Source: an uncultured Lentisphaerota bacterium
GTDB lineage: Bacteria; Verrucomicrobiota; Lentisphaeria; Victivallales; UBA1829
Direction of reading: 5' to 3'
Length of the DNA: 36,113 nt
Assembly (NCBI GenBank): GCA_900320095.1
Contig: ONQZ01000042.1
Coordinates: forward strand, 1 to 36,113
The number at the start of each line of letters is the position of its first letter. Position 1 is the first letter of the stretch. A model generated the notes under the pieces. That model did not search any database, had not been told where the DNA came from, and was given only the letters and a program-made list of their open reading frames with translations. Made by a program: the position numbers and the translations under genes. This document shows, piece after piece, positions 25,547 to 32,633 of this stretch.

Positions 25547-26128
25547 TCAGCGGAAGTTTTCGAACGTGAGGTCGTCGTCGGTGATGTCGATGAAGAAGAA
25601 GCCGAGCACGGCGTCCAGGATCTCGACCGGGTGGATCGACACGTCCGCCTCGATCACGCCGAGCCCGAGCGAGCCGCCGATCTCCCAGAAGTCGATCGCG
25701 CCTTCCTTCGGCATGAACGGGACCTCGTCATGGGGCGTCACGAGCCCGTCCTTGTCCCACCAGTATTCCCTCGCGAGCAGGAACGCCGGGCGGCGCTCCA
25801 TGTCCGTCGCGACGAACGGGCCGATGCCGCTGTAGACGCCGTTTCTGCGTGCGAATCCGTACTGGCGGTTGTGGTCCTTGATCATCTGCGCCGTGGCGGA
25901 GTAGCCGCCGCCGATCTCGACCTCGTGCGTTGCGCGGAGGCTGGCGTGGGCGGTCAGGCCGACGCCGATGTTGAGGGTGAAAACGTCGAGGATGTCGAGG
26001 ATGCGGTTCGGGAAATAAAGCGTGACCTTGTCCATCCAATGCGACTGGGCGTGAACGGACGCCGAGGCGCTGAAGAGCATGCCGATGCCGAGCAGGATCG
26101 CAGCCAGACGGTGTTTCGTGTGTTTCAT
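25547..26128 (-). CDS. secreted protein of unknown function heading the ABC importer operon
   Basis: A protein of 193 residues from the ATG at 26128, which has AAAGGA 7 nt upstream; the longer frame starts upstream of the ribosome site. A signal peptide is clear (AILLGIGMLFSASASVHA, cleavage before QSHW). The mature part has alternating hydrophobic and Gly-rich stretches (NRILDILDVFTLNIGVGL, EVEIGGGYSATAQM, GLGVIEADVSIHPVEILD) that suggest beta-structure, perhaps at the outer membrane or in the periplasm. I do not recognise a named family. It is co-directional with the importer ATPase (13-nt gap) under the promoter at 26231-26258, so it may help capture or pass the substrate; that is inference. 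Confidence 0.78.
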   Translation of the reverse strand: MKHTKHRLAAILLGIGMLFSASASVHAQSHWMDKVTLYFPNRILDILDVFTLNIGVGLTAHASLRATHEVEIGGGYSATAQMIKDHNRQYGFARRNGVYSGIGPFVATDMERRPAFLLAREYWWDKDGLVTPHDEVPFMPKEGAIDFWEIGGSLGLGVIEADVSIHPVEILDAVLGFFFIDITDDDLTFENFR

Positions 26129-26230
26129 GGGCGTTTCCTTTATTGCGAAGATGTTGAATGTGCGGAAAAGGCGGAGCGGAACTACAGGTTTCTTCCTTGC
26201 AGTTTGCGTTGCCGCAAATAAAATCATAGA

Positions 26231-26258
26231 ACAATAAGCCATTTTTCCGAAAAGTCAA
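26231..26258 (-). promoter_or_regulatory. sigma70-like promoter for the ABC importer operon (divergent)
   Basis: On the minus strand TTGACT (26253-26258), 16 bp, TATTGT (26231-26236). Its -35 box lies 9 bp from the -35 of the plus-strand promoter at 26268. Confidence 0.65.
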
Positions 26259-26275
26259 GAAAAAAACTTGACTTT
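26252..26275. repeat. inverted repeat joining two divergent -35 boxes
   Basis: AAGTCAAG and CTTGACTT flank a short run of A, so the two back-to-back promoters share one near-perfect inverted repeat that continues into the following ACTTTC/GAAAAG bases. It could bind a dimeric regulator controlling both units, or simply reflect similar promoter sequences meeting. Confidence 0.5.
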
Positions 26276-26295
26276 CCGCCGTTTTCCTGTATTTT
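26268..26295 (+). promoter_or_regulatory. sigma70-like promoter for the CorC/HlyC-type gene
   Basis: TTGACT (26268-26273), 16 bp, TATTTT (26290-26295), 62 bp before the proposed TTG start. Confidence 0.6.
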
Positions 26296-26357
26296 ATTAT
26301 TCTATCCCGTACGGGACGCACCCCCCTGAACCGAAAACGGAAACCCCGGAACCCGCT

Positions 26358-27683
26358 TTGATACTGCACCTTGTTTTTCTTGTTGTCCTGATCCTCTGCA
26401 ACGCATTTTTCTCGGCGGCCGAAGCCGCCCTGATCTCCCTGAAACCTGTCACGCTGGACCAGCTTTCGAAAGAAGGCAAACGCGGCCGGATCCTCGGCTC
26501 TCTTGCCTCCGACACGAGCCGTTTTCTGGCGACGGTCCAGATCGGCGTGACGTTCGCCGGATTCCTCGCCAGCGCATTCGCCGCCGACACGTTCTCCGAC
26601 CCCGTGGCGCACTGGATCTACCACGATCTCGGCTTCACCACCGTGTCCGAGGCGACGATCGACCATATATCCGTCGTCGTCATTACCCTGCTCCTGTCCT
26701 ATTTCTCGCTGGTCTTCGGCGAGCTGGTGCCGAAGCAGATCGCGCTGCGCTACACGTCGTTCGTCGCGCTGAACTCGGCGATCCCGATCCAGTGGCTCGC
26801 GCGGGTCGCCTCGCCGCTGGTGTGGCTGCTGAACACCTCGGTCAAGCTCGTCATGCTGCCGTTCGGTTCCGCGGAAAACACCGACAAGGTCACGGAGGAG
26901 GAGCTCCGTTCGCTCATCAACCTGGGCGAGAAGGACGGGCTGATCGACGCCGACGAACGCCGCATCATCCAGAACGTCTTCGAGCTGGACGACATCACAT
27001 GCGGCGAGATCATGACGCGGCGCGGGGCGGTCTGCGCCATCGAGGTCGGCGCGCCGCCGGAGGAGATCGAACGTCTCCTGACCGAAAAGGAGTTCTCCGC
27101 GTTTCCGGTGTACTGTGGCACGATCGACCGGGTCATCGGCATCCTCTACGCGGCGGACTACTACCGGAACAAGCTCAAAACCGGACAGTCGCCGCTGCCG
27201 GTCGCGGTCATGCGGAAGCCGCATTTCGTGCCGGAGGGTGCGAGCGTCCAGCAGGTCCTGCACGACATGCAGCGCGAACAGTTCGAGATCGCGGTCGTGC
27301 TGGACGAATTCGGCGGCACGGCGGGCGTGGTCACGCGCGACGACCTGCTGGAGGAACTCGTCGGGTCGCTCCACCCGAGGAAGCCGGAGGAATCGCTGAT
27401 CCGCGTGTCCGAGACCACCTGGGAGTCCGGCGGACTCGTCCGCGTCGCCGAAGTCGAACGCGACCTGAACTGCAAACTGCCGGAGGACGAACGCCCGGAC
27501 ACCGTGGCCGGTCTGCTGATGGCGGAGCTGGACGAACTTCCGAAGCCGGGCGACGTCGCGGAGATCGGCGGACTGCGTTTCACCGTGCAGGCGATCGAAG
27601 GCCGCCGCATCACCCGCGTCCGCATCGAAAAGCCGAAGGCGGACCCGGACGAAGCCGGCCGGTCCGTGTCCGATGCCGTCTGA
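26358..27683 (+). CDS. hemolysin/CorC family membrane protein (CNNM, CBS pair, CorC_HlyC domains)
   Basis: A protein of 441 residues from the TTG at 26358. The frame is open from a TTG at 26268, but that codon is the -35 box, so I chose the later TTG: it starts the protein at MILHLVFLVVLILCNAFFSAAEAALISL, the normal beginning of this family, although the ribosome site (CCGGAA) is weak. Domains: CNNM/DUF21 with about four membrane helices (1-200, including FGELVPKQIAL), a CBS pair (about 215-340, with IMTRRGAVCAIEV and VVLDEFGGTAGVVTRDDLLEELVG) and a C-terminal CorC_HlyC transporter-associated domain (about 355-435). Such proteins are linked to Mg/Co transport or membrane integrity; the exact role varies. 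Confidence 0.9.
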   Translation: MILHLVFLVVLILCNAFFSAAEAALISLKPVTLDQLSKEGKRGRILGSLASDTSRFLATVQIGVTFAGFLASAFAADTFSDPVAHWIYHDLGFTTVSEATIDHISVVVITLLLSYFSLVFGELVPKQIALRYTSFVALNSAIPIQWLARVASPLVWLLNTSVKLVMLPFGSAENTDKVTEEELRSLINLGEKDGLIDADERRIIQNVFELDDITCGEIMTRRGAVCAIEVGAPPEEIERLLTEKEFSAFPVYCGTIDRVIGILYAADYYRNKLKTGQSPLPVAVMRKPHFVPEGASVQQVLHDMQREQFEIAVVLDEFGGTAGVVTRDDLLEELVGSLHPRKPEESLIRVSETTWESGGLVRVAEVERDLNCKLPEDERPDTVAGLLMAELDELPKPGDVAEIGGLRFTVQAIEGRRITRVRIEKPKADPDEAGRSVSDAV

Positions 27684-27764
27684 CAAAGGAGCGCCGTCCC
27701 GGCGGAAGATCGCAGTCGGTTTAGGTTTTTACGGTTTTTTTTCGTTAAAAATGAGAAAAAAAAC

Positions 27765-27792
27765 TTGTCTTTCCGCAATAGCGTGATATATT
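27765..27792 (+). promoter_or_regulatory. sigma70-like promoter for the repeat protein gene
   Basis: TTGTCT (27765-27770), 16 bp, TATATT (27787-27792), 47 bp before the ATG. The sequence around the -35 (A-rich run then CTTG-CTTTCCG) closely copies the promoter at 26268. Confidence 0.6.
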
Positions 27793-27839
27793 TCCCTCTA
27801 TGAATATGTAGTTTTGAACCACCTTTGAAGGAAACAGCC

Positions 27840-28847
27840 ATGGCAGATCCGACTTCCGATATCCCGACACCGAATACCCCCGAGGACGTTCGTCCGCGCG
27901 CCACGATCAAACTCAAACCGATGACTCCGCCCACGCCCGCGGCCGATGCCGCCGCGCCCGCCGGAGCCGTTGCGGATGCCGCGTCCGGCGCCGCCGCTCA
28001 GGCGGAACCCGCGATCCATATCACGCCTTCGCCCGCCGCGACCGTCCCCGGCGTCAAGCAGACGATCCGTCTCCGTCCGCCGACGGCCGCTCCCGTCGAC
28101 TCCACGGCTTCGGCGCCCGAGGTGAAGCCCGCGATCAAGATCGTGCCGAAAACGTCGGAAGCGCCGTCGGGCATCCCGACCGCCAAGCCGGCGGAATCCG
28201 CTCCGTCCTCGACGCCGACGATCCAGCTGAAGAAGCCGGAATCCTCGACGCCGACGATCCAGCTGAAGAAGCCGGAATCCACACCCCCGACGATCCAGCT
28301 GAAGAAGCCGGAATCCTCCACCCCGACGATCCAGCTGAAGAAACCGGAATCCTCCACCCCGACGATCCAGCTGAAGAAGCCGGAAGAGCAGAAGCCCGCG
28401 GAAGCCGCGCCTGCCAAAAAGGTCGGCGAGTCCCCGATCCCGCCGGAACGCAAGCTCACGCTGAAATTGAAAAACCAGCCGTCCCAGCCGAAGGAGCTTC
28501 CGAAGAACATCATCCCCGGCCTGAACATCCCGAACATGCCGCCTCAGGCGCAGAAGCAGGAAGAACAGAAGCCCGAGGAACAGACCCCGGTCGCCGCTCC
28601 GGTCGAGACCCCGATCCCCGTGCCGGAAGCCGTGCCCGAGGACAAGAAGAAACAAGGCAAGCTGCCGAAGGTGAAAAAGCAGAAGGACCCGGTCACCTCC
28701 GCCGACGAGCCGAACTGGTTCTTCCTCACGCTTTCCATCCTCACGCTCCTCTGCGTCTGCTTCATCGCCTATCTGCTCTTCGCGCAGTACATGAACATGT
28801 ACCAGGACCAGCAGATCCCGATCCCGCAGTTCCTCATGCCGAAATGA
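27840..28847 (+). CDS. Pro-rich repeat protein with C-terminal membrane anchor
   Basis: A protein of 335 residues from the ATG at 27840 (AAGGA, 7-nt spacing). Residues 1-290 look disordered and rich in Pro, Ala, Lys and Thr. A core of five tandem 12-residue units (SSTPTIQLKKPE) lies at about 123-182, and looser relatives of the T-I-x-L-K motif occur before and after it (ATIKLKPMT, QTIRLRPPT, LTLKLKNQP). A single membrane helix (about 299-318, LTLSILTLLCVCFIAYLLFA) lies close to the C-terminus, so the long basic part is probably cytoplasmic and tail-anchored. I do not recognise a function; a scaffold with repeated short binding motifs is a guess. It has its own promoter and terminator. Confidence 0.85.
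   Translation: MADPTSDIPTPNTPEDVRPRATIKLKPMTPPTPAADAAAPAGAVADAASGAAAQAEPAIHITPSPAATVPGVKQTIRLRPPTAAPVDSTASAPEVKPAIKIVPKTSEAPSGIPTAKPAESAPSSTPTIQLKKPESSTPTIQLKKPESTPPTIQLKKPESSTPTIQLKKPESSTPTIQLKKPEEQKPAEAAPAKKVGESPIPPERKLTLKLKNQPSQPKELPKNIIPGLNIPNMPPQAQKQEEQKPEEQTPVAAPVETPIPVPEAVPEDKKKQGKLPKVKKQKDPVTSADEPNWFFLTLSILTLLCVCFIAYLLFAQYMNMYQDQQIPIPQFLMPK
28206..28385 (+). repeat. five tandem 36-bp repeats inside the repeat protein gene
   Basis: Five in-frame 36-bp units, each encoding SSTPTIQLKKPE or a one-step variant (the third reads STPPTIQLKKPE). The nucleotide units are nearly identical, which implies recent expansion and likely copy-number variation between strains. Confidence 0.95.
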
Positions 28848-28893
28848 GCGGATTTCGCCCGGACTGACCGGGCGGACACAATACCGAACCTCG

Positions 28894-28927
28894 CCGCATC
28901 CGGAGACCGTTTCCGGGTGCGGTTTTT
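28894..28927 (+). terminator. Rho-independent terminator after the repeat protein gene
   Basis: CCGCATCCGGA (28894-28904) pairs with TCCGGGTGCGG (28912-28922) with one T-G wobble, followed by five T (28923-28927). Confidence 0.85.
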
Positions 28928-29037
28928 CGTTCGCCGCGGATGCCCCTTCGGACGCAAAACTTGTACAGCAAACTTGACCACCTTGGAAAAAGTACGCCGG
29001 GAGGGCGTTTTTCCTGCTTCCGGCGGCGTTTTCGCGT

Positions 29038-29066
29038 TTGCTTCGCGCCCGGACGCATGGTATAGT
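29038..29066 (+). promoter_or_regulatory. sigma70-like promoter for the candidate non-coding RNA
   Basis: TTGCTT (29038-29043), 17 bp, TATAGT (29061-29066). No start codon with a ribosome site follows; instead the structured RNA begins within about 30 nt. Confidence 0.6.
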
Positions 29067-29072
29067 AACTGT

Positions 29073-29296
29073 GTGAGGGGGAGCGATCCTGCTCACCGGC
29101 ATAAGCGGTCCTGGCCCGGAAATCACGGAATCGGGGGAATCCCGGGACAGGATGAACGATCCGCACGATGCCATGCGTTGGAATCCGCCGTCAAGGGGGC
29201 CGGATGACCGTTTTCGGGGGGAAACGGCTGTCCGGTGAAGGCGGATTACGGGGGGAACGCACGGCGCGGGACCGTTTTTCGCTTATGCCTTTTTTT
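29073..29296 (+). ncRNA. candidate structured non-coding RNA, family not recognised
   Basis: A perfect 10-bp helix joins the two ends: GGCATAAGCG (29098-29107) with CGCTTATGCC (29280-29289), followed at once by seven T (29290-29296), so the 3' strand doubles as a terminator arm. Inside are a stem of 5+5 bp with one mismatch (29109-29119 with 29142-29152) and a long hairpin of three stacked perfect stems (29182-29189/29240-29247, 29200-29204/29231-29235, 29208-29213/29222-29227). A promoter precedes it and a short hairpin lies near the predicted 5' end. It is not RNase P, tmRNA or small SRP RNA by their conserved motifs. 6S RNA shares end-pairing but is a single rod. There is no convincing ORF. 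It occupies the gene-free stretch 28848-29564. Confidence 0.65.
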
Positions 29297-29381
29297 ATTG
29301 GGTCGCTTCAATTTGTCCGGCCCGAATGAATCGAAGCGCCCCTTTTCTTTTTAGCCCGTTGATCCCGGTTTTTTCCCGCGA

Positions 29382-29418
29382 ACGTTGTTATTAACGTCAA
29401 AAACGTGAAAAATGACGT
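29382..29418. promoter_or_regulatory. four phased ACGT boxes upstream of the GH2 gene
   Basis: ACGT occurs at 29382, 29394, 29403 and 29415, spaced 12, 9 and 12 bp in an AT-rich stretch; the arrangement is symmetric and close to helical phase. This is a plausible operator cluster for the glycosidase gene. No regulator gene is adjacent. Confidence 0.35.
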
Positions 29419-29564
29419 AAACAAACCGTTTTTTATCCTGAAAACAGCGGAAACATGTTTGCAAAATAAACGGGATGGAATAAAGTAAAGGACGAACATG
29501 AAAAAACATGGTTTCCGGGCGAGCTTGCAGAAACCGTCCGGAAAAAACAGGAAAGGATACCGGA

Positions 29565-32246
29565 ATGAAGTCATTTCATCGCTATTGCATTGGCGCGGTC
29601 TTCTGCGCCGGAATCATGATCCTCGGCGCCGCTCAGGCGAACGCGCAGGCCGTCGGTGCGGAGCAGCCTTTTGTTGCGGCTGGCAAGAAGCCGCCGCTTT
29701 CCGGCCGGGTGGTTTCCAACCTCAATGCGGAATGGAAATTCAAGCTCGGCTCAGTCGAGAACGGACAGGCGGTCGACCTCGACGACAGCAAATGGGAGCT
29801 CGCCCATATCCCGCACTCGTTCAGCCTGCCGTACTTCCTCTCCGAACGTTTCTACACCGGCGACGGCTGGTATCGGAAGAAAATCCATATCTCGAACGTG
29901 GATTTCGTCATCAAAGACGGACAGGTCGTTGCCGAGGAGGACAAGAAATACCGGTATTATCTGGACTTCAAAGGCGTCTTTCAGGTCGCGGACGTGTATG
30001 TGAACGGCAAGCTCGCCGGGCATCACGAGGGCGGCTATACCGGATTCGAGGTCGATTTCACGGACCAGATGGTCAATGGCGAAAACCTCGTGGCCGTGCG
30101 CGTGAACAACAACTGGAATCCGCGCCTGGCTCCGCGCGCGGGCGAACACACGTTCTCCGGCGGCATCTACCGCGACGTCTCGCTCGTCGTGAAGCGGGAC
30201 GTCCATGTGGCGTGGTATGGCATGGCGATTACCACGCCGAAACTCGAAGAGGGCGACACGTCCGTCCGTGTGGTCAGCGAAATCCGCAACCAGTCCGGCG
30301 AGGCGCGCACGATCAACGTTGTGACCAGCATCTACGACCCGGAGGGCAACCTCGTGGCGAAAGGCTCCAAAAACGGCGTGGAAATGACGCCGAACGCCCT
30401 CATGGAGGTCGAGATCGTCACGCCGCAGGTGAAGGACGCCAAATGGTGGTCGCCCGAGACGCCGAACCTGTACCGCGCCGAGACCACCGTGGTCGACGCG
30501 AAGACCTCGCTCTTCTACGACCGTTACTCCGATAACTTCGGATTCCGCACGGTCAAATGGACTGCCGACAAGGGGTTCTTCCTCAACGGAAAGAACAGGT
30601 ATTTCCACGGTGCGAACGTGCATCAGGACCGCGCAGGCTGGGGCGACGCCGTCAGCCACGCCGGATTCGAGCGAGACGTGCGCTACATGAAGGAGGCCGG
30701 ATTCGACTTCATCCGCGGCTGCCACTATCCGCACCATCCGGCATTCGCGGACGCCTGCGACCGCATCGGCATGATGTTCTGGAGCGAAAACTGCTTCTGG
30801 GGCACGACCGGCATGGGCGGCCCGACGATCTGGGGCGGCGCGAGCGCGTACCCCGTGGAGGAGGCCGACCAGATCCCGTTCGAGGAATCCGTGATCCGCA
30901 GCCTGCGCGACATGATCCGCATCAACCGCAACCACCCGTCCATCGTGTGCTGGAGCCTCTGCAACGAGGTTTTCTTCTCCGACGGGCGCGTGATGCCGAA
31001 AGTGCGCGATTTCCTGCGCCGCCTTACGAAGATCGCGCATGAGGCGGACCCGACCCGTCTGGCGGCGGTCGGCGGCGCACAGCGCGGCCAGGTGGACCAT
31101 TGCAGCGACATCGCCGGATACAACGGCGACGGCGAATACATCCGCGAATACCAGAACCCCGGCCTGCCAAACGTGGTCAGCGAATACGGCGCGGTCGGTT
31201 CCGCCATGGAAATTCGCCCCGGCAAGTTCGACGCCGGCTACGAATCCGTCAGCCACATCACCGGAAAAAAGGAATACGACTGGCGCAGCGGCGAGGTCAT
31301 CTGGTGCGGCATCGACCACGGCAGCATGGGCGGCCGCTTCGGCTGGATGGGCGTCATGGACTATTTCCGCCTGCCCAAGCGCCGCTGGTACTACTACCGC
31401 GAGGTGTTCGGCGGCGTGAAGCACCCGGAATGGCCGGTCGAGGGTACCCCGGCGAAGGTCGTCCTGACCTCCGACAAGAATTCCATGTTCGCCGACGGTA
31501 CCGACGACGTGCAGCTGATCGCCACGATCATGGATGCCGAGGGGAAGGAACTCAGCAATTCCCCGGAGGTGACGTTCCGCGTGGTCTCCGGCCCCGGCGA
31601 ATTCCCCACCGGACGCTCCATCACGTTCAAAAACGACTCCGACATCGCCATCCGCGACGGCAAGTGCTCCATCGACTTCCGTTCCTACTACAGCGGGACC
31701 ACCGTGATCGAAGCGACATCGCCCGGCCTCGAATCCTCCCGCGTCGAGATCACCTCCACGCGCGGCCCCGGATTCATCCCCGGCAAAACCCCGGTCATCG
31801 AAAGCCGTCCGTACGTCAAGTTCACGGGCGAGCTGATCGGCACGAAACCGATCGACAAGCCGCTGAACATGGCGCTGGACAAGCCCACGCTCGCCTCGGA
31901 ATCCGTCCCCGGACACTCCGCCATCTGCGCCGTCGACGGCCGCCCCGAGACGTTCTATCAGGCCGCGTCCGGCGACAAGTGCTTCCTGACGGTCTCCGCC
32001 GAGCGCATCATCAAGCCGAAGAGCATCCGCATCGTCTTCAACTCCGAAGCGGAATACGCGTTTAAGGTGGACTGCTCGCTGGACCAGGAATCCTGGACTC
32101 CGGTCGGCGAGGTCAAGGGGACCTTCAAGGAAACTGTCGTCCCGATGGACGGCAAGTTCGAGGGGCTGTTCTTCCGCGTTACGTTTGCTCCGGGCGACGC
32201 CGGCAAACCCGGCCCGGCGGTCTCCGAGTTCGAGATCATGCTGTAA
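29565..32246 (+). CDS. secreted GH2 glycoside hydrolase, beta-galactosidase-like, with F5/8C-type C-terminal domain
   Basis: A protein of 893 residues from the ATG at 29565 (AGGA, 7-nt spacing), starting a signal peptide with likely cleavage after AQANA. Domains: GH2 sugar-binding jelly roll (about 45-215, WKFKLG, GWYRKK, VYVNGKLAGHHEGGY), an Ig-like domain (about 215-325), the TIM barrel (about 330-620), an Ig-like domain (640-740) and a discoidin/F5-8C-like carbohydrate-binding domain (about 770-893). The acid/base is Glu468 in CWSLCNE and the nucleophile Glu540 in NVVSEYG, both intact. It should cleave terminal beta-linked sugars outside the inner membrane. Galactosidase is the nearest guess; mannosidase or glucuronidase activity is possible. 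A terminator follows. Confidence 0.92.
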   Translation: MKSFHRYCIGAVFCAGIMILGAAQANAQAVGAEQPFVAAGKKPPLSGRVVSNLNAEWKFKLGSVENGQAVDLDDSKWELAHIPHSFSLPYFLSERFYTGDGWYRKKIHISNVDFVIKDGQVVAEEDKKYRYYLDFKGVFQVADVYVNGKLAGHHEGGYTGFEVDFTDQMVNGENLVAVRVNNNWNPRLAPRAGEHTFSGGIYRDVSLVVKRDVHVAWYGMAITTPKLEEGDTSVRVVSEIRNQSGEARTINVVTSIYDPEGNLVAKGSKNGVEMTPNALMEVEIVTPQVKDAKWWSPETPNLYRAETTVVDAKTSLFYDRYSDNFGFRTVKWTADKGFFLNGKNRYFHGANVHQDRAGWGDAVSHAGFERDVRYMKEAGFDFIRGCHYPHHPAFADACDRIGMMFWSENCFWGTTGMGGPTIWGGASAYPVEEADQIPFEESVIRSLRDMIRINRNHPSIVCWSLCNEVFFSDGRVMPKVRDFLRRLTKIAHEADPTRLAAVGGAQRGQVDHCSDIAGYNGDGEYIREYQNPGLPNVVSEYGAVGSAMEIRPGKFDAGYESVSHITGKKEYDWRSGEVIWCGIDHGSMGGRFGWMGVMDYFRLPKRRWYYYREVFGGVKHPEWPVEGTPAKVVLTSDKNSMFADGTDDVQLIATIMDAEGKELSNSPEVTFRVVSGPGEFPTGRSITFKNDSDIAIRDGKCSIDFRSYYSGTTVIEATSPGLESSRVEITSTRGPGFIPGKTPVIESRPYVKFTGELIGTKPIDKPLNMALDKPTLASESVPGHSAICAVDGRPETFYQAASGDKCFLTVSAERIIKPKSIRIVFNSEAEYAFKVDCSLDQESWTPVGEVKGTFKETVVPMDGKFEGLFFRVTFAPGDAGKPGPAVSEFEIML

Positions 32247-32269
32247 AGTATAAAGCATTAAGGACGTAC

Positions 32270-32327
32270 TGCCGCGGGCTCTGCCCTGATTCATTCAGAA
32301 GCTGAAGACCCGCGGCATCTGTTTTTT
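32270..32327 (+). terminator. Rho-independent terminator after the GH2 gene
   Basis: TGCCGCGGG (32270-32278) pairs perfectly with CCCGCGGCA (32309-32317), with a small inner TTCAG/CTGAA hairpin, and six T follow at 32322-32327. Confidence 0.85.
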
Positions 32328-32374
32328 CGTTTGTTTTCAGAACATGTTTTTTTCTTTGTTTTGAAGAAAAGCAT

Positions 32375-32403
32375 TTGTATTCATTTCTTTATCGTGATAT
32401 ATT
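32375..32403 (+). promoter_or_regulatory. sigma70-like promoter upstream of the giant repeat protein
   Basis: TTGTAT (32375-32380), 17 bp, TATATT (32398-32403). It would give a leader of about 225 nt before the ATG at 32634, containing two terminator-like hairpins. Confidence 0.65.
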
Positions 32404-32439
32404 ATGGGCATTCTCTACAAATCTTATAAAGTCTGAACA

Positions 32440-32481
32440 GGATAAGAGCCATGCTATCTGCCGGATTATCCAGCTTTTTTT
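32440..32481 (+). terminator. first terminator-like hairpin in the leader of the giant gene
   Basis: GGATAA (32440-32445) pairs with TTATCC (32466-32471), followed by AGC and seven T (32475-32481). The stem is only 6 bp with a large loop, so it is weak on its own. A 49-codon ORF (ATG at 32451) with a poor ribosome site overlaps it and could be a leader peptide, but coding is not convincing. Confidence 0.4.
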
Positions 32482-32533
32482 CGATTCCGCCTTGTTTTGA
32501 CACGGCTGGCCTGCCTGCACAGACATGCATTCC

Positions 32534-32573
32534 GGTTCCGCGTTCCGCTTCCCTGCGGCGCGGGCCTTTTTTT
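32534..32573 (+). terminator. strong terminator hairpin inside the leader of the giant gene
   Basis: CCGCG (32538-32542) and CCGC (32545-32548) pair with GCGG (32555-32558) and CGCGG (32559-32563), a 9-bp stem with a 2-nt bulge, followed by GCC and seven T (32567-32573). It ends 60 bp before the start codon, so full-length transcription needs readthrough or a second promoter. Confidence 0.65.
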
Positions 32574-32633
32574 CGTCTGTTTGTTTTTACAATCCTATAA
32601 CCGCCATCCCTCCGAAAAAGAAAGGATCGTACC

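Noticed and set aside
27798..29174. Minus-strand frame with Phe/Arg/Leu-rich repeats
   Set aside because: It is the antisense of the TIQLKKPE repeats and crosses the terminator and RNA promoter; no ribosome site or domain supports it.
29073..29296. RNase P RNA, tmRNA or SRP RNA
   Set aside because: The conserved RNase P core, the tmRNA alanine-tRNA-like ends and the SRP GGAAGCAGCC-like loop are absent.
29498..30535. Alternative start ATG at 29498 with AAAGGA before it
   Set aside because: It has a good ribosome site but opens a different frame that lacks a signal peptide and runs antiphase to the GH2 gene; at most it is a translated leader.
32451..32600. 49-codon ORF in the leader of the giant gene
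   Set aside because: The ribosome site is poor, the codons run through both terminator hairpins, and no recognisable peptide results; it is mentioned only as a possible leader peptide.
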